A DNA stretch of 64,000 nt from Marsupella aquatica (taxonomy: Eukaryota > Marchantiophyta): assembly GCA_973895155.1 (NCBI GenBank), contig OZ316891.1, positions 5,456,001-5,520,000 on the forward strand, written 5' to 3'. The translations under genes were made by a program, and so were the position numbers. Under the pieces are notes generated by a model. That model did no database searches, was not told the origin of the DNA, and saw only the letters and a list, made by a program, of their open reading frames with translations. Numbering within the stretch: the first letter of the stretch is position 1; every line of letters begins with the position of its first letter. Of this stretch, positions 24,173-36,040 are shown in pieces.

Positions 24173-25065
24173 GCATTGATGTATCAGTCTGAGAGACCAG
24201 GTCGTGAGGCGTTCCCCGGAGATGTCCTTCCCAGGAGATGTCTTCTATTTACATTCTCGTTTATTAGAAAGATCCGCTAAAATGTCAGACCAGACTGGTG
24301 TGGGTTTTTAAAGGTAATATCTCAGCACGAATTTTGGCAAATCACTTGATTCGATTCTGTGTATTGATTATTTTGGACCAATAATAAAGTATTTGGTGGA
24401 ATTGTAATATCAGATGTTTTGCTCTACCCTGAACCCGACCCTGAATACAATATAAAGTAGTACTCGAGATCCAATCATTCATCTGTCAATGTCACTACTA
24501 AATCCATTGCACTATGTAACTAAGCTTCCCATGAACAGGAATGGCCTGTGGTGTTTTGCATCGAGATCTGTGGATAGCGCTATACATACAGAAACCTTAG
24601 CACCTCCGAGAGAGGACGTCATACTGGCAGCAAAAAACATTGTCTGGGAATTTAGTCAGTCAGATTACATTCCAGGCTTTCTCAACCCCAGACGACGTGA
24701 AAATCTCTGTGAGCGTTGAAAATCTTTCCTACCACACTTACTACGTACGTTAATTCGTATATCATCCGTTCAGGATTGGAGATCTTAGTGAAAGTTGAAT
24801 CTTGGTCTTAAAGTCAGGACAAATATCAAACATTGATTCGTCCAACATCCTGCCTACACTCAAGCTCTTTGTAATCATTCACCTGTGTTTCAGAACCTTT
24901 TTCGAAACCTGGAGTCTGTGCCAATCATGGCACCTATCAGTACTTCGGCGTTTTTCTCTCTGTTTTCCCTATCGATCACCCAGTTCTTGTTGAAAACTTT
25001 CATTCGTGAAACAATATTTTCGCAGGCACATAAATTATGCTCACACTATGAATGTGGCAAGTAAA

Positions 25066-25136
25066 TAGTGTGGCTCACACTATATTGGATCAGGAGCACT
25101 TTTTGGAGGCCCACAGAATTAGTGTGGGCCACACTA
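25066..25136. repeat. Two 17-bp quasi-palindromes
   Basis: TAGTGTGGCTCACACTA (25066-25082) and TAGTGTGGGCCACACTA (25120-25136) are each near-perfect inverted repeats 54 bases apart, and a half copy, CTCACACTA, lies at 25041-25049. They could be protein-binding sites or hairpin arms. No gene directly adjoins them. Confidence 0.7.
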
Positions 25137-25425
25137 AATCAGATAAAGTGGAGACACGAACTTACATTGGGAGCCCCACATTCGGGACACAAGAGCTTTT
25201 TCAACACTGACATTCGACACAACCATCGGCGACTCCCGCGGAGACTACCACGACACCTGGGAAACGCCGGTCGTTTTTTCATGATTCGAGTTAATTGGAA
25301 CTAGAGAGGGTCGTTTTCGAGTTCCTCGTTGTCTTGAGACGCGGCAACAAATTAAATCACCTTCTAAGCTAAGCAGGTTACTGTTGTCCAATCAGAATCA
25401 CCAGTGATTGAACTAGAACTTCATG

Positions 25426-25665
25426 TTAGCTCCATACGGGAGAAAAGAAATGATGCCGTTTTGCAATCCAAGCGGGAATCCAAGCGTCGCCATCTTGCAT
25501 CCTCTGATCAATTGTGACCTTCACCTTTTCTATGGAATCCGCCATGCCAGTGAAGGAGTATTCAAAGCTACTGTAGGTGGGCATTTCCGTGTCCAGCTGG
25601 GTCCACGCTCTCGGATTCATCGAGCGCATGGCATGACCGTAGAACTGATCGACGGTTGTGTCCTC
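25426..25665 (-). CDS. Possible exon, unrecognised
   Basis: The minus strand reads as protein-like sequence (TVDQFYGHAMRSMNPRAW, then TYSSFEYSFTGMADSIEKVK) into a stop at 25426. The composition looks coding, but I cannot name a family or find clear partner exons. It may be a gene remnant near the decayed aminotransferase. Confidence 0.2.
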   Translation of the reverse strand, partial: EDTTVDQFYGHAMRSMNPRAWTQLDTEMPTYSSFEYSFTGMADSIEKVKVTIDQRMQDGDAWIPAWIAKRHHFFSPVWS

Positions 25666-26427
25666 CTAGCTACGTCACATTCAGTAAAGCCCACCACGCC
25701 AACATTGTCTTTACAGTATCGCAGCGCTGCATCCCGTGGAGTCTGGCAAGGTTCGTACGAAATAGCTGGTACGATGCACGAGTAGATGAGACTCTGAAAG
25801 CAACTACACCGTGACCGAGCAGAAAGGATGACTACTGTAGGCCACTACAGGCATACCTCAGACAAGCAAGCTACAGGAACAAGATGAGAACCAGAGAGGC
25901 GATTGAAGGTCTGGTAGCATTTTGGCCAACTCGCGATGTACATTATTAATCTTCTTCTTTGACAAAGTGATATGGAGGCCGTAGGGACGTCATCCTACCT
26001 ATGCTGTACGTGTATTTCGCATGCAATTGATCCGTGATGCAGACGTACTTTGTTGTCCCGGCGGGAGCTATCGCTGCATTGGGCAACCTTCCAGTGAGTG
26101 GAATATGCATGCATTGGATCAATTTGGGCACAACCGAGTACTCAAAGGGGTGAGTGACAACCTGGAGCTCCCTTTGCAGAACTGAGCACAATCTACGTCC
26201 TCTTTCGTCCCTAGTCTGGCCCTAGAGCTATTCGTTTTGGTTCAGTACCGAATTACCGATATATTACTTCATGCAGTCACGCGACTACAATGAAGGATTG
26301 AATTGACTGATTAGTACACAGAAAGAAAACGAATTGATTTCTGAAGTACAGAAAAGAGTGAATAATTGATTTCAAAAGTGCACAGAATCTCAGTATTAAG
26401 GGAGCAATCCATGACTCATACATTTCA

Positions 26428-26453
26428 TGAAATGAAATGAAATGAAATGAAAT
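26428..26453. repeat. AAATG microsatellite
   Basis: About five copies of the pentamer ATGAA/AAATG, following a stretch of loosely repeated GATTGATTTC-AAGTACAGA sequence from about 26300. Confidence 0.85.
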
Positions 26454-28110
26454 AGAACATAAAGGGGATCATGTAGAATATGTGTTACAGCTTAATTCAA
26501 GACAATCACAACTGGCGCCAAATAACATTATTATTACACTAGGCGTAAATGCTACTCGCCAACTATTATTTTTAATCATTTTTCAAGTTAGTCCATGTGA
26601 ATCCTCGGAAGGCTGGGTGAAAGGTGGTTTTTGTACGTTAACATTAGCACACAAGCGTACCTTATAGTTGCCAGAATGCTTGATGGTCTGTAGCAAATGG
26701 AATCCCCAATAATGGTCACTTCGACCAAACCCTGTTTGAACTTCATCAGCAATGCAGATACCGCCAGCCTTCCGCACATGCTCGTAAGCAGCAGGAAGGT
26801 ATCCTGGAGCTAGCTCAACTGCTCCTCCAACACCCTATCACGAAGCTCTGCCAAATGTTAACCGTGATAACGAAACCTGCTTGGATTCCAAAAAGTAACA
26901 TGTCATAGCAAACTGAATCGCAAGGCAATACCATGAATCTTGACCCCTCAGCTCAAAGAATGAGAAATGGCAATGATTACCTATTATTTCAGCGAAAAAG
27001 CCTGCAACACTTCCAGGAGTAGAGGATTTGATCAGGCCTTTGATGTCCTCTGCATATTGCGTGCCGTCAGCACCAAAGTGGCTCTATAAGGATCTGGATT
27101 CAAAGCATGATGTACTCCAAATCCCTGCATATCTGACACACACCTATACAGTACATCCAATAGTTGAGTGCTATAGAGATCTGACCTGCCTTGGTATTAG
27201 TAGGAATGTACATCTTGGATCTACAGACATGCCGATCAGGGATTTTGCAATTAAAGGAGTATAGAAATACTTGTGACGTACCTGTGCAACATTATACTTC
27301 GAAGTGTTGTGAGTAGAATGACCCGGCCATTGTTGCAGGGCTCCTGCCATGGTAGGCAAGAGCAATAATGTCATAATTGCCAATGTACAGCCTCGCCATC
27401 AGCATTGCCATGTCTTCAGAGCCAAAATTAACAAAGTAGATCACCTGCAGTGGCCATACCAGTACCGATATCTCTTGTCAAGATTTCTCAGGGTATCTTT
27501 TACTACTTATCATCGGAGACCATAGTTCGAAACCATAACCTGTCTTGCTCGTGGATAAACTCAGAAGGAATGAGAGTAATCATAATTAACCTGCTGCCTT
27601 CAAAACAACCGTGCAGACTTTGGCAGACCGGCGTGAGTAATAGGACAGACAAACATTGAATCTGGATGGTATTGAGAGAAAATTTGAAGACATGCATTAA
27701 AATGTGGTTTTTCATAACATACTGTACCCTCTTTTGTGCCGTGCCTGTTTAGTTTTGTAGACAGAGTTCTAAATGATCTGATGCAGAGATTATTCTAAAC
27801 CCGATGTAAGCTTTCACTAGTAGCCACCTGAGAACAAACCGACAACATCAAGAACGCTTGGATCGGAGAGAGGACGGTACCTTTAAGTATCCCGGCATTT
27901 TCTCTGCAAGGGCCTCGGCAAAATCTCCAATGGCATGATGTAGGTAACTGGTGGTGGTATGCGGTAACAATTTTGTTTGGCGTACAATAGCGTCCACTAC
28001 GTGTGGATGACAGTGTCCGACTGACACCGTGACAATGCCAGCTAATGTGTCGAGGTAACGACGGCCATTTCATCAAAGAGATATTTCATTCGCCCCTTCA
28101 AAGTATTCAC

Positions 28111-29984
28111 CTGAACGACAAGCAAAAAAGCTTCAGGTTCTACCGTATTGGTCCCGAAAGATCAAGAATCGAAGTTCTCCTGATAAGCTAACGGGATCTA
28201 GCAAGGGAGGTGCAATGAAGATTTCCACATTTCGCCGTCAAAACTGCATGCACATGGACGGGACAGAACTGGAAGCTGGTAACAAGAAAAGGAAGCAAAT
28301 ATGAGCTTGGTGCAGGAAATCTCGGGAAAACAACAATGGGTACAAGATCTTGGAGTAATAAAAGAGATTTCCCTTGAACATCTTAAAACACACTGCGAGA
28401 AGTTGAGGTTTGCAGAACGAAAACAGGAGAATATATTGGAAGGGCAATTTCCGTACAGGGTTCTTGTCATAGTGAAGGCCAGCTGGGTTGAGAAACAGCT
28501 GGTAATTAGGTAGCACTTCCTAAGTAGCCGGTCCCACATAAGGCTGCTGAGGAGTGAATCAACGGGAGGCATACCAAGACGGGAAGAGTTCACATTTGAA
28601 GGTGACGTTTAAACACACTGTGTAACCTTAAGCCCTGCTAAATAGACATAACCTTATCCCGAACTCCCCCTGTCTCCAGAATACGGAGTATTTCCCTTGA
28701 AGAACTAAAGTAACCCACACGAGGATATACGGCCCCATTAGGTTTCTCTGATCCACCCACGAACAATAGCTGTGGAAATTCCCCGAAGTCTAGTGGGCAC
28801 TTTTCATTGCCTTTCCAAATCCCAAGAATGAACCTTGGCCCCTTTCTAGTTCCTCCCTGATTTAGCCGAGTGGTACGAGAGCCTTGGCCACCTCAGAATT
28901 CCCAACCGCATTAGGGGGCATTCTACATGTACCCAGGCTCGAAAGTCGCCGAGTAGGAACAACACAAGCGCTCCAAATGAAGAATGACGAAGAGGAGAAA
29001 GAGATGCAGCTGCAGCAGTTCCCCATCGTCTGGCAATCCTGGACGACAAGGCTGCCATGCTCCTATCTGGTACTTCTCAGCTTCCCCTTTCCTTCTATAC
29101 CACACCACTCCAAACAGTTTTTCCAGAGAGCTCTCGCAGGCAGGAGATAGGGCACATAACTCAATTTAGTCAGACAACAAGAGGCTGTGTCTCCAAACAG
29201 CCCTCAGGCAGGAAAGCGAGGGAAACGAGAAACCGAGAGAACTGATCAATGTGACGAAATGCTGCCAAAGAGGGCAGAAAAAGAAAGATAACACGCCAAG
29301 GTATTCCATAGAATAAAACATACAGAAAGACAACGTATTCAGTCACATAGTCACAACCGTACCGCAAAGAATTAGATCCGAACATGCTAACCTAAATAAT
29401 AGGAACCAGCCAATAATATTTATGCATCGAATACGAATGTATTCATACAAGAGTATTCAACTGTTCTCTTTCCAATAATTAGAAATAAGAAAGCTACCAC
29501 GGAAAGAAATATAGAGGTCTTGGTGTTGCTTCCTGCCTAAAATGTCTGCAGAATGACAATTGAGATGGTAGGCCTCTCAAGTATCCAATACGGAGAATGA
29601 AAAATTGAGATGGGATTACTCTCAAATATCTAACGTCGAACAATGAGATGGTATGCCTCTCCAGAATTTGGCAAAAGACGATAATCACAGGTACAAACAT
29701 AATGAAAATCATTATGACAATCACTTGTCCTCACTATGAGCAAACACAAATCTAGACGTCAGTAAATTAATAGAATACAACTTCCTTTTACATTAAATCT
29801 GACGGACAGAAATTGTAGTGCCAGGACAGCGCTGTTGTGTCGAGGAAGTCTCCAAATAGTTTGGAGATTATCTAGAACTGAGTTTATGAGCTAAGCTGAG
29901 ACAACGCGTGCTCCAAAACAAAAAAAGACAACGACATTTTGGAAAGAGAACATTACAACAATGTCAGAGGTACGAACTCCTTAC
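28111..29984 (-). other. Remnant first intron of the AGT2 pseudogene
   Basis: No exon match to AGT2 was found here. It contains a degenerate repeat at 29558-29670 and otherwise no recognised feature. Confidence 0.4.
29558..29670. repeat. Degenerate short tandem repeat, three copies
   Basis: Units of about 40-47 bases share AATTGAGATGG ... CTCTCAA(G/A)TATC(C/T)AA, starting near 29558, 29605 and 29645. They lie inside the first intron of the AGT2 pseudogene. Confidence 0.5.
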
Positions 29985-30228
29985 AGGCTTCTTGTAGTAG
30001 TAAAACAGAGCTGAGGAAGTCCTTAGGTTTCGCCAAAACTTCCTCTGCAGACGGGCCAATGTATGGGTGTGGGGTGTCATCAAAGGGAGGGATCTGGGGA
30101 AGAGCAGAGTCCGAACTTTGAGTAGCTGCCTCAGCCACTAGACTCGAAGCGTCCGATTCAACCCAACACCGCTCCACATGGCAGAGTGGCAGAGTAGAGA
30201 CACCGATGCAGCAGCTGCGGAGCTCCAT

Positions 30229-33200
30229 CGCCTTCCTGTCCTTCGCGGCTGATTATCTATCATATATAGAGAAATCCCCCCTCAAGGCTTTAGCTCTGGA
30301 CCAAAATGCACCCATGCTTTCTGAACAGAATGCGTGTGAGAGGCGAGTGTCAGTAACTCAATTTGGCACGAAAAGACGAGCAGTATCGAGATATAGAGAG
30401 AATGTGGTATGAGCCAGAGAAGGGATGGTCAAAGAGAACAAATGAGAAATATGGAGAGAAACAAAGAATGACCCAAAGTCACACCTCTCTGACTCGAGAA
30501 ACAGAGGCAGGAAAGATTTAGTCAGACGAGTCGAAATTCCATCAGCAATTCGGACAAAGAGAAGAAAAGTTTTAACGTCGAAAGTCTGGAACAGCAGAAA
30601 GAGGGTGAGAGAGGAAAATTGCAGAGAGAAGATCAATTGTGGGGGTTTGGCCTAAAAATGATTTGGGCCATTTCCATAGTTCCTCACCCAAATGCACGGT
30701 GTATGAACCAGATGTAGACATTATTGCTGAAGCCATTATTGTCAAGGGTAATGGGATGATTTTAGCTATTTCCAGGTTCGCTTAACCAGTGAAGCTTTTA
30801 GTTGTTGCTTTCAGATTTGGAATTCTATCTTACAAACTGAGCTCTCAGCTCCTAAGGCCCTCCCATTACTCGACCAACAACCTACGTTGATCTTGCTCAA
30901 ACAATAAATGTTGCTTGCTAGGTCACGGGAGTTCCTCACCAGGCAGCATATGTAATGCATCTTAATTGGCCTAGCTTGATATGTATTGAACCACTCTTTG
31001 AGCGAAGTTACTCGAACAACTATGCTGAAAGTGCAGGATCATTACCTGCCATGCAAAAGACAGATCAAAGTACAGTACTCAGTCTTAGTAACGATGTACC
31101 ATCGGTCATTTCAAAATTTCAAAAAAACAAGGGGAGTGGCAGGAACACAGAGGCACTGCCCATCGATTCACCTGGAATTAGGTTCCCAGAATTTCATCAT
31201 TGACAGCGAGAGAGAGGACAGTAGAGAACCAATGAATCACACTAAACGTTCACAGCAGAACAAGTTGTCAACTCTGCAAACTTGAAAGTTATTGCAATGT
31301 CAAAGCTTCCACGCACCGTTGCATGACTGGGTTGTTCAGCAAACAATCAGACCTGCGCAAGACACAGAGCGACAGTGACTGAAATTCCAATCAGTCATCA
31401 AGATCACTTAGACTTAGCTACCAAGGGGTTACAGCAGACTCTGGTTTCCAAAATGAAGCAAACAGTATCACTCTCATGTACTGTTCGCTCCAAAGTACAT
31501 CAATCCCCAAATAAGTGGCAACCAAGAAAAAGCAGATCGCTGTTCTTCAATGCAGAATTCAACGTCACATGCCAGATGCAAATGCAAATTGCAAATCTAC
31601 AGTCCATACAGCTTGCATTAATTAATATACTCATATAAAGTCCATCTAGGCTTCTTTTCAACAATAACAGTTGGTCTGGAAACTGAGCACACGTTCATCC
31701 ACTCAATTGGGTCCCAGAAAGTCCTCTGCTTTTGCAGGGCTGGGGTTATATAAAGACCACCTTAGACTACTCAAGTGTTTACCATTCTACCTGACACTCA
31801 GGTATTTACAACAACAATATACAATAGTAGTATCGTTTGTATATATTTATGCAACATGGTTTACAAACGGAAAGGGAAGGAAATTTTATTGTTAAAATGC
31901 TACTGGCCATATATGAGGAAGGAGTGTCCCAGACTTCTTCCATTTTCCACATTCCACTCTCACCCTCGACCCTGCCCTTTTTCCTCCAGAGCCTGAATGC
32001 CCGTTCTTTGAATGACAAAAAGAGTGGATGATAATCATTTGAACATACATCCTACCCATGAGTCTTTCCATCCACAGGGTCATAGAGTTAAGGTTTAGAG
32101 ACTTCACTTTAGAAGCCTAGACCCCAACTCTAGCTTGAGGTTTGCACTTTATAAGTAAAATTCCAGGAGAAAATTACTATCCAGGGTTAGTCATGGCTTG
32201 TCGTGGTTTTAAGGTAGGCGTCCTTGCACCCATGTCACAGGATTTGAGCATACTTATGCCAAGGAATGGCAGCACAGCATTGAAGATAAAAACATTGGTG
32301 GAGTTGGTATTTATTCAGGAGACAATGTTGTCAGTATTTGGTGCTCTCTCTCTCATGAAATGAGTGAAGTGCAAATCACTTAAATTACAGTAAATGTTTT
32401 TTCTTGCTTGCTGCATTTGTTATCCACCACAAGAAGACAAGAAGCAATCCCAAGGAGCCTCCTGTACTCAGCTGCCCACATTTGTTACACTTGGAATCCA
32501 ATATTTTTCAAAGGCATACTAGTATGAATGTATCTAGCTTTTGGGTGATGTGAATATCACAACTTCTAGGGCCAACAAGTTTCGAACTCTGCAAGTGTAG
32601 TGTCCCACTCAGCCCTACTACCACCCTGGGGAAGCTATTGACCTCACCCAATCACTCCTGGTATTTATCATCAAAACAGGATATCATATATATGGGCAGC
32701 GGGCAGCACGTATGGGGTAATTAATGTGCAAGGCTCTTAATTAGCCTCTAGTTTGCTTTTTGTTCATAATCATTGCTTTAGGCCAAAGAATCATGAGTCA
32801 AGTAGGAATGTAATTGTTGTTTCTATGCAATGGGAATCTGTCCTACAAGTGATGAGGTTAGGCCCATATAAAAGATGGATCCTCATTTGAGGACTGTCTG
32901 AAGTAATTGTTAGAAATCTTAGTGAGAGTGTGAGTAACCGAGGTGGAGGGTAGGCCTGAACAAACACTAGGTTAAAGTTACATTTACAAGAATATTATAC
33001 TAGCAAAGTCCCTCCCAAACTCAAACGCGTTCGTTTAAAGTCAGCTCCAACACAACCTGTCTCCCTTCTCACCTCTTGTGAGGAGTCAAGCTTAACTTTA
33101 TCAGACTTGAATCTAACCGTGAAACCTGCATTAACCACTCTGCGAATGGTACATTTAATTCAGATAATGAGTACCTTTTGTTCAACAAATGCTGACCTTT

Positions 33201-33559
33201 CTGGGTGACACAGTATGTCCATGGAAGTCCTGAAGTCAACTAATGTTCTGGGCCGGGCACAAACTTCTAACCTTGTTGAGGCCCCCAACACATGTGCTAT
33301 TCTACACTTTTTCTTCTGTAAGTGTGTATAAGTCTTGTGAAGCTTAGTGAACCATATAAAAGACCCAAAAGAACAAAAGGCATCATAGTGGGAGCCGGAA
33401 TGGGAGAGAGGATACCAAAGGCAAGAAACCCAATATGGGAGAAAACAAGGGGGAAAACCTGCAAAGACCAAAGAGCCAAAGAGCCCCCAAACAACAGCCA
33501 AAGAACAAGCACTAGTGCCCTACTAAGAAACAAACTGAAATGTCTAGTAGAGCTCCTAA
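30229..33559. other. Intergenic between the AGT2 pseudogene and the Harbinger element
   Basis: No gene recognised. Bases 30360-30640 are strikingly purine-rich on the plus strand (many GAGAGAAA runs). About 31900-31980 is an inverted relative of the fold-back repeat at 18.6-19.4 kb. ORFs up to 113 codons show no domain. Confidence 0.4.
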
Positions 33560-33571
33560 GAGCATTCCCAC
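33560..33571 (+). repeat. Left terminal inverted repeat of the Harbinger element
   Basis: GAGCATTCCCAC directly after target duplication TAA. GC-rich subterminal sequence follows to about 33770. Confidence 0.85.
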
Positions 33572-33931
33572 CCGTCCTGTAAAGTGACGGGCCTGCCACC
33601 CAAATCCAGTGCCATCCTTAAATTACCCGGATTTTCTACCCCACCGGACCCCGCCATCAACACCGGTATTTTTTAGGCCAGCCAGAATTGGACCCCAGCG
33701 CGCCAATTTTGGGCTCAACAAGCGGGCGCCATCCCGGCCGGTTCAGCCTCGGTATTCAAAATCGACGGTCACTATTTGCACTTGTGGAGTAAATCGACGC
33801 ACATTGTTCATTCATATACTCTTCCTTTCCTCTGTTCATTCTTCGTGTGGTTAGTGTACAATGTTCTGTTCTGTGTGTTTGTGACTTTCCCTGCCGTCGA
33901 GTCTAAGTGTTTCCTTTGAGTGCTCTGCAGA

Positions 33932-34793
33932 ATGGCTGAGATTAGCAAATCTCAAGGCCAAAACTTTGCGTCTGCAGAGTTGAAGCAGCTCTGCTGCTCT
34001 TGGATGCACATATCTCAAGATCCAATTGTCGGGGCTGGACAGAGAAACCTGACTTTTTGGGATCGTGTAGCAGCACAATACAATGAGCATCGACCTTGAG
34101 GCATGCAAGAGAGAGGCTCCAGATCCTTGGAGAGCAAATGGGGTGAAGTAAAGCACGATGTCGCTAAATTCTTTGGTGCATTTACCAATGTTGTGGACCT
34201 TCGTTTGTCAGGATCAAACCAGGAGGACACCTTGCAGAAAGCCAAGGAACTTTACGTAAAGAAGCATCCGAAGGGAAAAGAATTCGCTTTCATTGAGTGT
34301 TGGTACCTGCTCAAAGAGTGCCCTCGATTTTCAAATACAGTCGACGATATGGCATCCAAGGGGAAGGGGAAGCAGAAGGGGAAGAAGGCAGGATAGAGGG
34401 AGAATGCGCTGCCAAGCCCTCATACTCCTGAAGAAGTCAACAAACAGCCAAGCAATGTGGACCGAGGGTGAGTACACAAAAGATGGAAGCAATAGTGTCA
34501 ATCACCGACCACTTGGCAATGAGGCTGCCAAGAAACTAAAAGCCGAGGAGTGTGCCTTCAGAATTGCAGCGTATGCACAACGTGACATGGCCGCCAGCAA
34601 CGCAAAGAGATTGAAAATTATGGAGGAACAAAACTTCCAGAACTTGTTTAGCTTAAGAGCAGCAGATGTTGACGAGGAATGCCAAGAATTTTTTAAGATG
34701 CAGAGAGCACCTCGGGGGTCTCACTCCGTGAAAATCTCATATCACGTGCGACGAAGTATAGGGTCCGTTAATTGGGTTTCTCGGAAGACTTAA
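33932..34793 (+). pseudogene. Harbinger ORF1 (Myb/SANT-like DNA-binding protein), disrupted
   Basis: An ATG at 33932 opens a frame with features of plant Harbinger ORF1: an N-terminal tri-helix or Myb-like region (SAELKQLCCSWMHISQDP, FWDRVAAQYNEHRP, SLESKWGEVKHDV) and later a basic GKGKQKGKKAG patch. An in-frame TGA at 34097-34099 interrupts it where the family usually has Arg (a CGA-to-TGA change is likely). A TAG at 34394-34396 follows. The usual C-terminal part (RPLGNEAAKKLK, KRLKIMEEQNFQNLF) lies in another frame, ending at 34793. In the family, ORF1 binds DNA and helps import the transposase into the nucleus. A short intron near 34.4 kb could explain the frame change, but not the TGA. 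Confidence 0.75.
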
Positions 34794-36040
34794 GAAGATT
34801 TGTGTAAGAACAATAGGGCCAACTTTATATGTTGGACAACTTGTAAGAATAATAGGGATATTAATATTTTTGACTTTGTAGATGGAAGGCATACAAAGAA
34901 GTTAGGGGGTCTTTGTGTCGGACTATATAAAGTACACGTGTCACTATGTCATTGGTACACGTGGCACACATAACATTCCCAATATATTTTCCTAATTTTT
35001 CTAATATGTTAACATGGCAAGAATTTGAGAATGATCTGGTTTTATGTGGACTCACGTTTAGGGTTTGACCGGGATTAAGTTTGAAATTTTTCTGTTTAAC
35101 ATGTCGTTTACCTCAATTGGCCCTTGTCAGTCTCCTCCTGTGTCGTTTCCCTCCACTATCCCTTTGGCCCCACCCGCTCTTTGCCTCAATAGAGTCTCTT
35201 TTGTTTGTACCTTGCAGCAAATGGTCTAAACAGGGTCTAAACTAGTTGTGCTCCTGCTTGGAGTGAAGGTCGGATCGAGCGAGAGTGTGCATTGAAATGA
35301 TCAAAGTTTAAGGTCGACAAAGGTGCAAGCACTGTTGCAGGGCGTGCCATGTCTGACATACGACTTCACAAGGTACTGACATAGACTTATCTTTTCTTTC
35401 TAGGCATTTTTTATTGATATGTGACACTTTACTTCACAAATTATAGGGGCAATACAATTTGGATTTTAGACTCTTAGAAGAAAGAAAGAGGGAGGAAAAA
35501 AAATTCAACTTAATAAGTATGGGGGTCTAGGCATGAAAACGTCGCAGGTGATGGGGGGGTCCTCCATATAGTGAGACCCCCGAGGAGAGCACGAGAGCTA
35601 GAGAAGTTCAAGAGAAGACTTGTCATGGAGGAAGATGATGTTTCGATTTCCAATAGACGACCTGATTGTCCCCCACACGAGCCAGCACCTACATGCAATT
35701 TTGTCAAAAACAATGCAGGAGCAAGAATCGACCAAGAGTCTCTCGCCGCAAACACTGACGTTCCTCAGGCGAATGCCACTGACCAATAGTTGATTTCTCG
35801 AGTCTTTCTTTGATTAGGGAATCAGACATTGATCTGAAAAATTGTTCATTCATTAATTCTCATTTCTTTCCATTTGTTTTAGCTTTTTTTCCTTTCTCTA
35901 GTACTGTAGTTGGAAAACTGGTCGGGAGTTAGATGGCCAGCTCTGGTTGGTTATTTCTCCAGGGGAAGCAGCAAGAGCGCGCAGTAGACAATGGACAACT
36001 GGATACATTGTTATGAATGTTGGTCAAAATCACTCAATGT
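34794..36040. other. Central non-coding part of the Harbinger element
   Basis: Lies between the convergent ORF1 and transposase frames. A 72-codon frame at 35571-35789 (+), charged (RRARELEKFKRRLVMEEDD), has no recognised domain; it could be a remnant exon or chance. Nothing else identified. Confidence 0.4.

Larger units (their letters stand above)
26661..30228 (-). pseudogene. AGT2: Alanine:glyoxylate aminotransferase 2 (class III aminotransferase), decayed and 3'-truncated
   Basis: Five exon-like blocks match plant AGT2 in order: 30228-29985 (PPFDDTPHPYIGPSAEEVL), 28110-27881 (GRMKYLFDE, then [15 protein letters not shown]), 27444-27282 ([23 protein letters not shown]), 27124-26981 (GVHHALNPDPYR, SVAGFFAEI) and 26834-26661 ([32 protein letters not shown]). 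The family is mitochondrial and PLP-dependent. Several blocks need a reading-frame change: after DFLSS in block 1 (LFYYYKKP lies in another frame), after YLFDE in block 2, after ATMAG in block 3, and after DPYR in block 4. Block 3 also lacks two small in-frame pieces (AN after GSE, RN before YHG). The exon with the PLP lysine and the C-terminal third are not seen to the left. Splice signals are still legible, so this was an intron-containing gene copy and not a retrocopy. Indel sequencing error is an alternative, though all other genes here read cleanly. Confidence 0.8.

Noticed and set aside
25366-25400. AAGCTAAGCAGG resembling a 5S rRNA internal promoter
   Set aside because: The match is short and the flanks do not fit 5S rRNA.
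33297-33599. Hydrophobic minus-strand ORF next to the Harbinger left end
   Set aside because: No family match, and it crosses the transposon boundary and target duplication, so it cannot be a conserved gene.
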